64,000 bases of DNA from Sporosarcina sp. D27 (GTDB lineage: Bacteria; Bacillota; Bacilli; Bacillales_A; Planococcaceae), in NCBI RefSeq assembly GCF_000586555.1, contig NZ_AZUC01000014.1:62001-126000 (forward strand). Reading direction: 5' to 3'. The notes beneath the pieces were generated by a model, which ran no database searches, was not told the origin of the DNA, and saw nothing but the letters and a program-made list of their open reading frames with translations. Shown here piece by piece: positions 1 through 9,144 of the stretch; the first letter of the stretch is position 1; every line of letters starts with the position of its first letter. A program made the position numbers and the translations under genes.

Positions 1-801
1 TGCTCGCTCACAGCAGCTATTCCGGTATTATCTGTCATGGGGGTACAGGCAGTCCCTCTGCCGACTGCCATTTTGACGTCTCAGACAGAATACCCCAGCT
101 ATTTTTGTGAAGATTTAACATCGAGGATGACTCATTTTACAGACGAGTGGAGCAAGATGGGCGTTGCATTTGATGGTATACATACAGGTTTCGTGACAGG
201 AAAAGAGCAAATTGAAAATATCTTTTCTTTTTTACATACCTTCTACAAGGAAGAGACAATGCTTCTCGTGGACCCGGTCATGGGCGACAGGGGACAGCTA
301 TATGATGTGTTTACTAGAGAGTTGATTGGTTATATGAAGGAGCTGGTGAAGCGGGCAGATGTCATTACACCGAACGTGACAGAATGCTGTTTACTGACAG
401 GTCTGTCGTATGACAAACTGCAAATGTACCAGACGAGTGAGGATTATGTTGCCGCCATTGAGGAGGCTGGCCGGCAGCTGCAGTCAGAAACGAACGCCAA
501 GGTTATCATTACCGGTTTGAATCCGCCGGCCCTTTCAGAAACAAGATTTGTCGGCAATATGTATATGGATGACTCCCGCTCGTATCACAGTCTTCAAGAA
601 TATAACGGTAAGAGTTATTCCGGAACGGGTGATTTATTTGCCTCTGTCCTGATGGGCGGTATGATGCGTGGTCAAAATCCGGTAGAGATCTTGCAGCTCG
701 CAGAAAAGTTTTTATCTGCCGCGATCCAGTCGACCTCAGAAGAGCGTATTCCAACAGTTGCCGGTGTAAACTTTGAATCTTATTTGCGGATGCTACTTTA
801 A
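1..801 (+). CDS. Pyridoxamine/pyridoxal kinase, 5' end outside window
   Basis: Phosphorylates B6 vitamers with ATP in the cytoplasm (PdxY/PdxK-type ribokinase fold). The reading frame is open from base 1 (CSLTAAIPVLSVMG precedes the first ATG at 37), matching the usual family N-terminus, so the true start lies left of the window. Visible family features are the LLVDPVMGD segment, the TPNVTE segment and the C-terminal GTGDLFAS anion-hole motif with its catalytic Asp. About 266 residues are present, near full length. A palindromic repeat follows the stop and probably terminates it. Identification is firm; exact vitamer preference is not visible. Confidence 0.9.
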   Translation, partial: CSLTAAIPVLSVMGVQAVPLPTAILTSQTEYPSYFCEDLTSRMTHFTDEWSKMGVAFDGIHTGFVTGKEQIENIFSFLHTFYKEETMLLVDPVMGDRGQLYDVFTRELIGYMKELVKRADVITPNVTECCLLTGLSYDKLQMYQTSEDYVAAIEEAGRQLQSETNAKVIITGLNPPALSETRFVGNMYMDDSRSYHSLQEYNGKSYSGTGDLFASVLMGGMMRGQNPVEILQLAEKFLSAAIQSTSEERIPTVAGVNFESYLRMLL

Positions 802-837
802 CTTTTCCTCTTATAATGATGATTGTGTGAAAAAAAG

Positions 838-905
838 TAGGTGCCTGTGCGCGGAACAATCATGAATGTTTAAACAAACATGAAAGTTTCTTGCACAGGC
901 ACCTA
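838..905. repeat. Palindromic repeat family 1, copy a (best full-length copy)
   Basis: Outer arms TAGGTGCCTGTGC and GCACAGGCACCTA are perfect complements; the centre holds ATGTTTAAACAAACAT. Further out, TGTGAAA and TTTCACA also pair. Read on the minus strand the hairpin is followed by a T run, so it likely terminates the gene ending at 912 and possibly the kinase as well. Confidence 0.9.
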
Positions 906-911
906 ACACTT

Positions 912-1598
912 TCACAACAACGGTTGGAATTGTTTCGCAATCCCTGTCGTTATTGTGTCAGCCATTTCAAGGGCTTGCTTTTCTATTATATTAAATACAG
1001 CAATACTTGATTCAAAATCATTTTGTAGCATAAATACTGCTTCCTGTTTGGTAAGAGCTAGATGCTCAAACCACATTTTTTGGAATTCATCTCTTGAAAT
1101 AAAAGGATTGATTGTATTTAGGAATTTGGCAACATCTTCCCCATTCTCGTACCATTTTCTCTCTAAGGCTGTTACTTCTTTCTGATTTCCAACTTTTGCT
1201 GCTTTGACAAGTTCGGCAGCAATTATCAGGTGCTCCCTTATTAAATTGCTGTACATGTCGGCTATTTTATTTCCATAGAAAGGTTTTAGTAAATCCCCCA
1301 TATCTGTAGCATTTTGGAGCAGACGTTTTGTAGTAGAATTGACATCAGGTAAACTAAAAACCAAGCTTATGATCGTCATTCTCGTCCAGTATACATGTTG
1401 CTCCCAAACTAAACGCATAGAACTTTTTAAACTACCTTTCTGTTTCCTATCATGAAGGGGGGTTCCCCATCCCTCATGACATTGTTGACTATGATTACAC
1501 TTACAAGTCTCCCCACATTGGCAATAAGGATTTAAACAAGCCAAGTTTGAACAATTACGTTGGTAATAAGGGGAATATCTCTGTTCATTTTGCCACAC
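912..1598 (-). CDS. Conserved hypothetical helical protein with Cys-rich N-terminus
   Basis: Function not recognised. The 228-residue product begins with a Cys-rich stretch (CLNPYCQCGETCKC) that could bind metal, followed by a mostly helical body with two similar segments around LIREHLIIAAELVKAAK and EHLALTKQEAVFML. The GTG start at 1598 is preceded by GGAGGG at 7-nt spacing. It is convergent with the pyridoxamine kinase and shares the palindrome at 838-905 as probable terminator. Similar helical proteins in bacilli sometimes carry unreliable enzyme names; none is supported here. Confidence 0.7.
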   Translation of the reverse strand: MWQNEQRYSPYYQRNCSNLACLNPYCQCGETCKCNHSQQCHEGWGTPLHDRKQKGSLKSSMRLVWEQHVYWTRMTIISLVFSLPDVNSTTKRLLQNATDMGDLLKPFYGNKIADMYSNLIREHLIIAAELVKAAKVGNQKEVTALERKWYENGEDVAKFLNTINPFISRDEFQKMWFEHLALTKQEAVFMLQNDFESSIAVFNIIEKQALEMADTITTGIAKQFQPLL

Positions 1599-2767
1599 CT
1601 TTCATCCCTCCAAAAAAAATTAATATGAACTAATAATCATCATCGTGTGTAATACAATTGGTGGTTGTGAATGATTCTCGGAAGTTTGAAAAAAACTTCA
1701 CGTAAAGAGTGGAGATATGAGGCTATATAAATTCTAACGGTTTCGATTAGTAAGGTTATGGTATATGTAAAATATTCGGTAGAAAAAATTTACATATTTC
1801 CTCTAGCCTTTCTAAAATCCTATTCAAAAAAGAGAAGAAGATCCTCCCCGCCTTTTTTCCTTTGTTTTATAGTTGCGAAAAGGTGGGTTTGATCAACTAC
1901 CACGAAAAAGAATTACTAATTAAAAAAACTAAAAAGGTTTTATACAGAAAACCGATTGGGTACCTTTTTACTTATTTTTGTTATGTGATTGCTCATTTCA
2001 AAGCACTTGAAGTTAATGTGATTTTATTCAAGTAGATCGAGATCATAACCACATATGGAATATGCAGGGCGGAACGATTAGAGGAGCAACAGGTATACGA
2101 CTATTGAACAAGAAAAAGAGTTTATTAAAAAGTATTATAAAACCAAGGAGTAACGTTAGATAATTGACGTTGCTTTTTTATTTGTGCAGTTGTCTATAAG
2201 TATATGTCAACGGGTAATTAGATGTTCAGAGTCATCTAAATGACAGGACTCTACATGAGTGATCAATAAAAAACAGCCCGAAGAACAATTAGAAAACATA
2301 TCGTTCAAATAGATCTATAAATGCCCCTAAGCGTTCTCTATGGTCCAACATCTTTAGTGTTGGTTTTCAGTGAGATGATTTTTGCTTGTAAAATTTCTTG
2401 AATTAATGCCCATGATTTATGAAGATGCCTGCACAAACTCGGACGGTATTATAAAATGAATTAAATTTGTAATGTGCAGTGGCAGGGGGCTCATTCTTCA
2501 CCCCCTTATTTCCGGAGAGATTTTAAAGAGACACCTAACACTAATATCACATGTATTTTGTGACAAATGAATGTGTATTTTTTATTCATCATGTTTGTTT
2601 GAGTGCCAGCATCTACGTGTGTAAACCTTAAGTATTGACGTACATTATATTTAAGGATACATTTGGATTATATGAGTATGTGTTCATATAAGCACTAATT
2701 GTTTTTCGGCTATGATACGGGTACGAGATACTTGTGCCACGTATATTATTGTTTTTTGGAGGTGAAT
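1599..2767. other. Long intergenic stretch without a recognisable gene
   Basis: About 1.1 kb, very AT-rich. It contains a hairpin around 1936-1978 (AAAAAGGT against ACCTTTTT), a short open stretch at 2082-2153 that reads like the tail of a lost gene followed by a small hairpin and T run near 2152-2177, and the czrA operator at its right end. No intact coding gene is supportable. Confidence 0.5.
2668..2691. promoter_or_regulatory. Probable CzrA/ArsR-family operator
   Basis: TTATATGA and TCATATAA form a perfect 8-bp inverted repeat separated by 8 bases, about 80 bases before the repressor start. Size and AT-rich palindromic form fit operators of metal-sensing ArsR-family repressors, so autoregulation of the repressor-CDF operon is likely. 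Confidence 0.65.
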
Positions 2768-2773
2768 GATTAA

Positions 2774-3109
2774 TTGAGTGAAGAAAACAAAGACGAGAAG
2801 TCACTTGTTGAAGATATTCAACAGCTAGACGAAGAAACGTTATTTGTAGTATCACAAACATTCAAGGCGCTGGGTGATCCAACAAGAATTCGTATTTTAA
2901 ACCTATTATGTAAGAAGGAACACTCCGTGAATGATATTGCAAATAATTTAAAGTTGAGCCAATCGACTGTATCTCACCAATTGCGTTTCTTAAAAAATTT
3001 AAGATTAGTCAAATTTAGAAGAGAGGGGACAACGTTGTATTACTCAGAAGACGACCATCACATTATGAATTTATTAATGCAAGCGATTGATCACGCCAAG
3101 CATAATTAG
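2774..3109 (+). CDS. czrA: CzrA-like ArsR-family metal-sensing repressor
   Basis: Represses the downstream exporter until zinc or cobalt binds. The winged-helix ArsR fold is visible ([13 protein letters not shown], then [18 protein letters not shown] as recognition helix). The last helix, [18 protein letters not shown], carries the D-x-H and H-x-x-H ligands of the alpha-5 zinc site of S. aureus CzrA; there is no alpha-3 CxC site, which argues against an arsenic or cadmium sensor. TTG start at 2774, 10 bases after GGAGGTG. It precedes the CDF exporter by 91 bases with a hairpin between them. Confidence 0.88.
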   Translation: MSEENKDEKSLVEDIQQLDEETLFVVSQTFKALGDPTRIRILNLLCKKEHSVNDIANNLKLSQSTVSHQLRFLKNLRLVKFRREGTTLYYSEDDHHIMNLLMQAIDHAKHN

Positions 3110-3126
3110 GTGGATTCCTGGTATCC

Positions 3127-3161
3127 CTCATTAGTAGGGGGTGAAGTCCCCTTTTAATGAG
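3127..3161 (+). promoter_or_regulatory. Strong hairpin between repressor and exporter genes
   Basis: CTCATTA...TAATGAG encloses GGGG...CCCC in a stable stem. There is no clean T run, so it may be a processing or attenuating hairpin that sets the ratio of repressor to exporter rather than a full terminator. Confidence 0.55.
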
Positions 3162-3200
3162 AGATTCGTTTTAAAATAAAATAACTTAGGAGGAATATAT

Positions 3201-4154
3201 ATGGGGCATGACCACGGACACGATCACACACATGGTGCAAATAAAAAAGTATTATTAATCTCGTTTTTTATGATTGCGAGTTATATGTTAGTAGAAGCGA
3301 TAGGGGGCTACTTAACAAACAGTCTTGCCCTTATAGCAGATGCGGGGCATATGCTAAGTGATACGATTTCACTAGGGGTTGCATTACTTGCATTCAAATT
3401 TGGAGAAAAGTTAGCGAGTAAAAGTAAGACGTTTGGCTATAAGCGTTTTGAGATTTTAGTAGCCTTATTTAATGGGGTGACGCTAATCGTAATTGCTTTA
3501 TTTATATTCTATGAAGCAGTCCAGCGTTTTGCAAATCCACCTGAAGTTGCCACTACAGGAATGCTGATTATCAGTAGTATTGGCCTAGCTGTGAATGTGC
3601 TTGTTGCGTGGATTATGATGCGTGGTGGGGATGTTGAAGAGAACTTAAATATGCGGGGGGCATATCTGCATGTCATTAGTGATATGCTGGGTTCTGTTGG
3701 TGCCATTGTTGCTGCACTACTGATAATGTTCTTAGGGTGGGGCTGGGCAGATCCCTTAGCGAGTGTTATCGTAGCTGGACTTGTTTTACGAAGTGGTTAC
3801 TACGTCGCGAAAGCAGGACTTCATGTACTTATGGAAGGTACACCGCAAAATGTTGATATGGACGATGTGATTCAAACAATTCAAAAAACAAAAGGCGTTA
3901 AAAGTGTTCATGATTTACACGTTTGGTCGATTACAAGTGGTTTAAATGCACTTTCCTGTCATGTAGTCGTTGATGATAAAATGGCAGTTGCAGAAGGAGA
4001 GAAAATGCTACGTGTAATCGAACATGAACTTGAGCATAAGAGCATTCATCATATTACAGTTCAATTGGAAACATCTGCGCATAAGCACGACAATTCGATT
4101 TTATGTAATATGAAAACTGCAGAACCCGGTCCTCACGACCATCACCATCATTAA
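3201..4154 (+). CDS. czcD: Cation diffusion facilitator, zinc/cobalt/cadmium efflux (CzcD)
   Basis: Proton-coupled exporter of divalent metal in the cytoplasmic membrane. It has a His-rich N-terminus (MGHDHGHDHTHG), six membrane segments, the transport-site motifs ADAGHMLSD in TM2 and HVISDMLGS in TM5 (both HxxxD), a C-terminal cytoplasmic domain from about residue 215, and a His-rich tail ending DHHHH. Length 317 is normal. AGGAGG lies just before the ATG. Placement directly after a CzrA-like repressor supports zinc/cobalt as substrate. Confidence 0.93.
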   Translation: MGHDHGHDHTHGANKKVLLISFFMIASYMLVEAIGGYLTNSLALIADAGHMLSDTISLGVALLAFKFGEKLASKSKTFGYKRFEILVALFNGVTLIVIALFIFYEAVQRFANPPEVATTGMLIISSIGLAVNVLVAWIMMRGGDVEENLNMRGAYLHVISDMLGSVGAIVAALLIMFLGWGWADPLASVIVAGLVLRSGYYVAKAGLHVLMEGTPQNVDMDDVIQTIQKTKGVKSVHDLHVWSITSGLNALSCHVVVDDKMAVAEGEKMLRVIEHELEHKSIHHITVQLETSAHKHDNSILCNMKTAEPGPHDHHHH

Positions 4155-4232
4155 TTTAAAAATAGCGGATTGAGACTGACTATGTGAAGCGTTTGAAAAA
4201 TGAAATTGAAAGCATTATGAAATATTTTACAT

Positions 4233-4255
4233 ACTATAGAGGGGTATGGTATAGT
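4233..4255. promoter_or_regulatory. CsoR-type operator, now without an intact gene behind it
   Basis: ACTATA and TATAGT flank a core containing GGGGTAT, the G-tract pattern seen in the other copper operators here. The next intact gene begins over 300 bases away. Confidence 0.55.
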
Positions 4256-4493
4256 CTTGTCTGGAGGGGAGGCTTGTTATCGGTAACGAGTCCAATTAAC
4301 AGATGAAGAAGACGTTACTGAAGTGATTTTGTGGACGAATTGTTGTTCTTAAATGAATGATTGAGAAGGATTTATATTATTACGATGTAATAAAAGGTTA
4401 AGAAATAGTAGATGATACTATTAATGAACTTAGTTTGAAAAGTCAAAGTCAAAGACGGAAACGAATGACATTAGGCATCTATTTTTTATCTAT

Positions 4494-4516
4494 ATAATAC
4501 CCCCTGGTTGTATTAT
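4494..4516. promoter_or_regulatory. CsoR-type operator upstream of the glutaredoxin-like gene
   Basis: ATAATAC and GTATTAT form a perfect 7-bp inverted repeat around a CCCC/GG core. It lies 60 bases before the next gene, so that gene is probably copper-induced. Confidence 0.6.
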
Positions 4517-4575
4517 ATTGTAAAACGAACAAAATAAAAAATGGATTTCGATAAATAGATGAAAGGTGATGACTT

Positions 4576-4851
4576 ATGAAGGAAGTTCAATTTGAGCTTT
4601 ACACGAGACCGACTTGTTCAGATTGCCAAGAAGCAAAAGCGTTTCTAGCAAAAAACAATATACCCTACATCAGCTATGATTTGTCCAAAGATCCAGAGAA
4701 AGAACTAGAGCTCATCAAAATAGCTGGGTCAAGAATTGTACCAGCTTTTGTATTTAAAAATAAATCAATGCTAGGCTTGTTGAATAAACCAAAAGTTATC
4801 ATTGGTTTTGAACAAAATTTCAATGAGATAAAAAATATATTGAAGATATGA
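4576..4851 (+). CDS. Glutaredoxin-like thiol protein of the copper locus
   Basis: A 91-residue thioredoxin-fold protein. CSDC at residues 14-17 is the CxxC site in the order beta strand-CxxC-helix, and the cis-Pro loop is IVPAF near residue 55, with GSRIVPAF typical of NrdH/Grx-like proteins. The C-terminus (GFEQNFNEIKNILK) matches small bacillar glutaredoxins. Position between a CsoR-like operator and csoR suggests repair or handling of copper-damaged thiols, but substrate is unknown. ATG at 4576 follows AAAGGTGAT. Confidence 0.75.
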   Translation: MKEVQFELYTRPTCSDCQEAKAFLAKNNIPYISYDLSKDPEKELELIKIAGSRIVPAFVFKNKSMLGLLNKPKVIIGFEQNFNEIKNILKI

Positions 4852-5026
4852 TGGATACTTATGAAGGCTTTCCCACAGTATCAATCAAGGTTGCAGAGGA
4901 TTCATTCAATGGTGACCATCTCAATTCAACGTCTATTTTGTATTGAAAACTTATTAATTGACCTACTGAAAAAAAGTTGTTAGCATAGGGGGGCGGGGTA
5001 TTCATGGACAATAAGGAGTGAGACAT

Positions 5027-5314
5027 TTGTCAGAATCATCAAAGACTACAGTACAGCCAAATAAGCAACAGCTTCTTAACAGACTAAAACGTATAGAAGG
5101 GCAAGTAAGAGGCGTGCACCAGATGGTTGAGAATGATCGTTATTGTGTAGATATTTTACATCAAATTAGCGCGATTCAGTCGGCTATGAACAAGGTTTCT
5201 TTAGCCTTGTTAGAAGATCATACCCATCACTGTGTAGTGAGTGCCATTAAAGGTCAGAATGGTGATGCGGCCATTAAAGAATTAATGGACGTTATGAAAA
5301 CAATGACGAAGTAA
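5027..5314 (+). CDS. csoR: CsoR family copper-sensing repressor
   Basis: All-helical repressor that leaves DNA when Cu(I) binds. The Cu(I) ligands of the family are present: Cys in RYCVDIL, and His and Cys in the HTHHC segment (spacing of M. tuberculosis CsoR His61/Cys65). N-terminal RLKRIEGQVRGVHQM is the family signature. TTG at 5027 is preferred because AAGGAGTG at 5013-5020 is 6 bases before it; the in-frame GTG at 5018 lies inside that ribosome site. A G-rich tract (4987-5000) before it resembles a CsoR half-site. Confidence 0.9.
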   Translation: MSESSKTTVQPNKQQLLNRLKRIEGQVRGVHQMVENDRYCVDILHQISAIQSAMNKVSLALLEDHTHHCVVSAIKGQNGDAAIKELMDVMKTMTK

Positions 5315-5327
5315 AAATGCACTCGAT

Positions 5328-5357
5328 TTGACATACCTAACAGGGGTATAGTAAATT
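5328..5357 (+). promoter_or_regulatory. copZ promoter overlapped by CsoR operator
   Basis: TTGACA at 5328-5333 and TAAATT at 5352-5357 are spaced 18 bases. The spacer holds ATACC...GGGGTAT (5333-5349), a CsoR-type palindrome, so bound repressor would block RNA polymerase. Confidence 0.7.
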
Positions 5358-5388
5358 AAAGATAATAAAAAAACAGGAGGAGATTATT

Positions 5389-5589
5389 TTGAAAGAAATT
5401 ATAAAAGTAGAAGGAATGTCTTGTAATCATTGTGTTAACTCAATCGAATCGAGTGTAGGGGAACTTGCAGGTGTTTCAACAGTTAAAGTCGATCTTGGGA
5501 ATAATGAAGTAACTGTAGAATTTGATAATGAGAACACCTTTGCACAAATCAAAGAAACGATTGAAGAGCAGGGTTACGATATCGCTTAA
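5389..5589 (+). CDS. copZ: Copper chaperone CopZ
   Basis: A 66-residue ferredoxin-like HMA domain that carries Cu(I) to CopA. The metal site is GMSCNHC at residues 9-15, and the fold pattern continues through VSTVKVDLGNNEVTVEFD to the EEQGYDI ending. TTG start at 5389 lies 7-8 bases after AGGAGGAG. It is followed by its own intergenic region with two further operators before copA, so copZ and copA may be separately promoted. Confidence 0.95.
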   Translation: MKEIIKVEGMSCNHCVNSIESSVGELAGVSTVKVDLGNNEVTVEFDNENTFAQIKETIEEQGYDIA

Positions 5590-5618
5590 CGAATAGATAG
5601 TAGGCTGTCTGCTACACC

Positions 5619-5696
5619 GTATAGGGGTATATAGTAGTAGAAACGATTATACTTTATAGTATGATCCTTCTTTTTCAAAAAAATATACCCCTATAC
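5619..5696. promoter_or_regulatory. Inverted pair of CsoR-type operators upstream of copA
   Basis: GTATAGGGGTATA at 5619-5631 and its exact complement TATACCCCTATAC at 5684-5696 face each other across 52 bases, the second ending 20 bases before the copA ATG. Each half carries the G-tract operator core; together they could loop DNA or form an RNA hairpin in the leader. Confidence 0.6.
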
Positions 5697-5715
5697 AGTA
5701 TTGGAGGGGAAACAA

Positions 5716-8133
5716 ATGGCAACTGAAGAAAAAACGTTACAAATTACGGGCATGACTTGTGCCGCATGTGCGAATCGCATTGAAAAAGGACTCTCAAAAA
5801 TAGAGGGAGTTGAGAAAGCAAACGTCAACTTTGCTTTGGAACGCTCAACGATCGTCTATGACCCAGCTAAGACGAATGTTAATGAATTTAAGGCAAGAGT
5901 TGAAAAACTTGGTTACGGTGTCGTTCAAGAAAAAGTAGCTTTTGACATTTCAGGTATGACCTGTGCGGCATGTGCGACGAAAATTGAAAAACGAATTAGT
6001 AAGATGGATGGTGTCTCCAAAGCAAGTGTTAACTTTGCCCTTGAAACGATTGCGGTCGAATATGATAGTAAAAAAGTTGAAACAACCGAAATGATTACAG
6101 CGGTTAAGAAAATGGGCTATGAATTAATCCCTGAACAAGCTAGTAAAGACAAAATGGACCACAAGGAACAGGAAATCAAAAAACAAGAAAAAAAGTTCAT
6201 CCTTTCATTGATTTTAACGATTCCATTACTATGGACGATGGTGGCACACTTTGAGTTTTTATCATTTATATACATGCCCCATATTCTAATGAACCCGTGG
6301 GTGCAGCTTGCATTTGCGACACCTGTTCAATTTATCGTTGGCGCTCAGTTTTATAAAGGTGCGTTTAATTCACTACGTAATAAGAGTGCCAACATGGACG
6401 TATTGGTAGCACTCGGTACAAGTGCGGCATACTTCTATAGCCTTTATTTATCCATTGAATGGATGAGTAATGGAAAAGTTGGAAGCCCTGAGTTATATTT
6501 TGAGGCCTCCGCTGTCATCCTTACATTAATCGTACTTGGTAAGTTATTTGAAGTTCGTGCAAAAGGAAAAACGAGTCAGGCGATTCAAAAGTTGTTAGGC
6601 TTACAAGCTAAAACTGCAAGAGTTCTAAGAGCCGGAGTTGAAATGGAACTACCGATTGAAGAAGTTATCGCGGGTGATACAGTTCTTGTGAAGCCGGGTG
6701 AAAAGATACCGGTGGATGGCGAAATTATTGAGGGACGTTCGGCCATCGACGAATCGATGGTTACAGGTGAAAGTATTCCAGTTGATAAGGTTGCGGGTGA
6801 TAAGGTCATCGGTGCGACAATCAACAAGAATGGGTCATTGCAAATCAAAGCGACAAAAGTTGGGAAAGATACAGCATTAGCACAAATTGTAAAAGTGGTG
6901 GAGGAAGCGCAAGGATCGAAAGCTGACATCCAACGTTTAGCAGACAGAATTTCAGGTATCTTTGTACCGGTTGTTGTCGTTATTGCGGTTGCATCATTCC
7001 TAATATGGTTTTTCATTGTAACACCAGGCGATTTCCGTTCGGCATTGATTCCAACAATTTCGATTCTAGTTATTGCGTGTCCATGTGCGTTAGGTTTAGC
7101 AACGCCGACATCGATTATGGCCGGTTCAGGTAGAGCGGCTGAAATGGGCTTGCTATTTAAAGGCGGAGAACATTTGGAAAATACCCGTTCAATTGACACT
7201 GTCGTGTTGGATAAAACGGGAACAGTGACAAAAGGTCAACCTGCATTGACAGATATTTCAGTGACAGCAGGCTTTACAGAAGATGAAGTGCTGCAATTAG
7301 TGGCAACTGCTGAAAATCAATCCGAACATCCTTTGGCACAAGCAATTGTATTGGGCGTGAAAGAAAAAGGGCTGTCATTGCTTGACGTGACTGATTTTGA
7401 AGCGTTACCGGGCTATGGTATCCGAGCGCAGGTTAGTGGAAGAGAAGTGTTAGTAGGTACGAGAAAATTGATGAACGAGTATAAGGTTGCTATTTTAGAC
7501 TCGAATACTGCTATGGAAAAGCTTGAAAGTGAAGGTAAAACAGCGATGCTGATTGCTGTTGATCATAACCTTGCGGGTGTCGTCGCAGTAGCGGATACAG
7601 TGAAGGAAACGTCAAAAGAGGCCATTGCTAGAATGCAGGCATTGGGTCTAGAAGTCATCATGCTGACAGGAGATAACCAACGAACTGCGGAAGCAATTGC
7701 TCGTCAAGTCGGACTTTCTCGTGTCATTGCAGAAGTGTTACCAGAACAAAAAAGTGAAGAGATAAAAAAATTGCAAGACCAAGGTAAGAAAGTGGCAATG
7801 GTTGGGGACGGTATTAATGATGCCCCGGCACTTGCAATGGCGAATATCGGAATGGCTGTTGGAACAGGTTCCGACATTGCAATTGAGACAGCAGATATTA
7901 CACTGATGCGTGGAGACCTAAATAGTGTAGCTGATGCGATTATTATGAGTCGTAAAACGATGCGTAATATAAAGCAAAACCTATTTTTCGCATTTTTCTA
8001 CAACACAATCGGAATCCCTATTGCAGCACTAGGTTTATTAGCACCATGGGTTGCGGGGGCGGCGATGGCATTTAGTTCGGTGTCTGTTGTGTTGAATGCG
8101 TTACGTCTTCAGAAAGTGAATTTAAAACATTAA
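5716..8133 (+). CDS. copA: Copper-exporting P1B-type ATPase CopA
   Basis: ATP-driven Cu(I) efflux pump of the cytoplasmic membrane. Two N-terminal HMA domains each with GMTCAACA (near residues 13 and 80), eight membrane segments, the CPC transport motif ([12 protein letters not shown]), the phosphorylation site DKTGT, the ATP-domain HP motif (SEHPLA), and GDGIND. Length about 805 residues is standard. ATG at 5716 is chosen because the upstream in-frame TTG at 5701 is followed at once by the GGAGGGG ribosome site. Completes the csoR-copZ-copA copper module. Confidence 0.96.
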   Translation: MATEEKTLQITGMTCAACANRIEKGLSKIEGVEKANVNFALERSTIVYDPAKTNVNEFKARVEKLGYGVVQEKVAFDISGMTCAACATKIEKRISKMDGVSKASVNFALETIAVEYDSKKVETTEMITAVKKMGYELIPEQASKDKMDHKEQEIKKQEKKFILSLILTIPLLWTMVAHFEFLSFIYMPHILMNPWVQLAFATPVQFIVGAQFYKGAFNSLRNKSANMDVLVALGTSAAYFYSLYLSIEWMSNGKVGSPELYFEASAVILTLIVLGKLFEVRAKGKTSQAIQKLLGLQAKTARVLRAGVEMELPIEEVIAGDTVLVKPGEKIPVDGEIIEGRSAIDESMVTGESIPVDKVAGDKVIGATINKNGSLQIKATKVGKDTALAQIVKVVEEAQGSKADIQRLADRISGIFVPVVVVIAVASFLIWFFIVTPGDFRSALIPTISILVIACPCALGLATPTSIMAGSGRAAEMGLLFKGGEHLENTRSIDTVVLDKTGTVTKGQPALTDISVTAGFTEDEVLQLVATAENQSEHPLAQAIVLGVKEKGLSLLDVTDFEALPGYGIRAQVSGREVLVGTRKLMNEYKVAILDSNTAMEKLESEGKTAMLIAVDHNLAGVVAVADTVKETSKEAIARMQALGLEVIMLTGDNQRTAEAIARQVGLSRVIAEVLPEQKSEEIKKLQDQGKKVAMVGDGINDAPALAMANIGMAVGTGSDIAIETADITLMRGDLNSVADAIIMSRKTMRNIKQNLFFAFFYNTIGIPIAALGLLAPWVAGAAMAFSSVSVVLNALRLQKVNLKH

Positions 8134-8192
8134 CGTAAAAAGAATAACAAAAAGAGCTTATTCCTTCTAAGTAAGAATAGGCTCTCAGACTG

Positions 8193-8239
8193 TAGACAAA
8201 AGGGATGGAAATCGACTTGATTTCCATCCCTTTTGTCTA
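8193..8239. terminator. Bidirectional intrinsic terminator after copA
   Basis: Two perfectly complementary 21-base arms (8193-8213 and 8219-8239) with a 5-base loop GACTT; A-rich on the left and TTTTGTC on the right, so it can end transcription in both directions. A second imperfect stem lies just upstream at 8154-8183. Confidence 0.85.
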
Positions 8240-8284
8240 TTGGCATCGTTGATTCTGGAAAATATGGGTACCAGGACGTTTATC

Positions 8285-8515
8285 TCCGTTCCGAACGGCG
8301 CTTTCCGAGGGCTTGCCCTCAGCCTCCTCGTCGCTTCGAAAGCAAAGATGTGCTCCCAACGTTGCACTTATGCTCGCAAAAGCCGTTCTTCGTTACGGCT
8401 TTTTCTGTGGGGTCTTCGAAAACATGTGCTCCTAACGCTTCGCTTTTACTCGCAAAAGCTGTTCTTCGTGACAGCTTTCGCTGATCCTCAGGAGTCGCGG
8501 TCCTGCACTTCAATT
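8285..8515. repeat. GC-rich Bacillales intergenic repeat, copy 1
   Basis: Contains CGCTTTCCGAGGG, GCCTCAGCCTCCTCG, GTGGGGTCTTCG and GCTGATCC(T)CAGGAGT, the landmarks of an abundant non-coding repeat in many Bacillus-like genomes. The central part appears twice in tandem (CTCGCAAAAGC followed by GTTCTTCGT). A fragment, TGACAGCTTTCGCTGGAT, recurs at 8707. Overlapping open frames here have no recognisable protein features. A second copy lies at 14697-14800. Confidence 0.65.
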
Positions 8516-8818
8516 AACTGAATGTCCCAGGACACATTCACATCATTCAGACAAACAATTCAATTTTGGACTACAAGTCGAGTTGGCAAGACTAACTTGG
8601 ATCTACGTCAATATCTTGGACACAAAAAAGTTAAGTACGTATTAGAACCGCATCCATTCATGGAATGTCCTGTAACCAACGAAACCAGTCAATTGAAAGA
8701 CCGCACTTGACAGCTTTCGCTGGATACAGGAAATACACCCCCTGGATGTCGTCATGAAAAAATGTGTAGGTAGGGTAAATCGGGTAGCCAAATTTACTCT
8801 TCTAATCAAGCAGCTTTT

Positions 8819-9009
8819 TTACGGCATAAATCTTTTTAATTGTTGTGGTGCTAAATAATTGATTGGCCAATATGAATCCGTTTTCGGTTGTACCACGATT
8901 CAATGTAGTGAAAAAGGGCAAAACGTAATGTTTCAAAGTCGATATTAGTAGTTTGATACACTTCTTCTTTTCTCAATATCGCATGAACTGACTCAATGCG
9001 GGCATAATG
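8819..9009 (-). pseudogene. IS3-family transposase OrfB, C-terminal remnant
   Basis: Translating the minus strand from 9009 gives IESVHAILRKEEVYQ (with the last catalytic Glu of the DDE triad), then ALFHYIESWYNRKRIH and, after a one-base frameshift, INYLAPQQLKRF, the typical end of IS3/IS150-type OrfB. The first two catalytic Asp, both IS ends and OrfA are absent. A palindromic repeat of family 1 begins four bases beyond the truncated edge. Confidence 0.8.
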
Positions 9010-9012
9010 AAA

Positions 9013-9074
9013 TAGGTGCGAGGAACAATCATGAATCTTTAAACAAACATGAAAGTTTCTTGCACAGGCACCTA
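9013..9074. repeat. Palindromic repeat family 1, copy b
   Basis: TAGGTGC left arm (shortened by loss of CTGT) and complete GCACAGGCACCTA right arm around the conserved AACAATCATGAAT / TTTAAACAAACATGAAA centre. Sits directly against the IS3 remnant. Confidence 0.85.
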
Positions 9075-9144
9075 ATACTTAGAAGGCTCCTAATCCGTTC
9101 TTAAAAATAGTTACGTATTAGTTAGTTAAAATAGTTATCTGTTT

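Larger units (their letters stand above)
4155..4575. other. Intergenic region between zinc and copper operons
   Basis: Holds two CsoR-like palindromes (4233-4255 and 4494-4516). Between them a ribosome-site-like GGAGGGG at about 4263 leads into a frame that soon stops, and an open stretch ending TNCCS near 4350. This looks like the remains of a small copper-regulated gene, but I cannot identify it. Confidence 0.4.

Noticed and set aside
2082-2153. Short tail-like frame before a hairpin in the 1.6-2.7 kb region
   Set aside because: Too short (23 codons) to assign to a transposase or recombinase.
4256-4360. Small copper protein gene ending in TNCCS
   Set aside because: No continuous frame from the ribosome-like site; recorded only as possible remains.
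6585-7199. 204-residue minus-strand frame inside copA
   Set aside because: Antisense shadow of a firmly identified gene.
8233-8521. Overlapping frames of 83-93 residues on both strands
   Set aside because: They run entirely through the GC-rich non-coding repeat.
8522-8710. 62-residue open frame after the GC-rich repeat
   Set aside because: No recognisable motif, no ribosome site, and it ends in a fragment of the repeat; probably chance.
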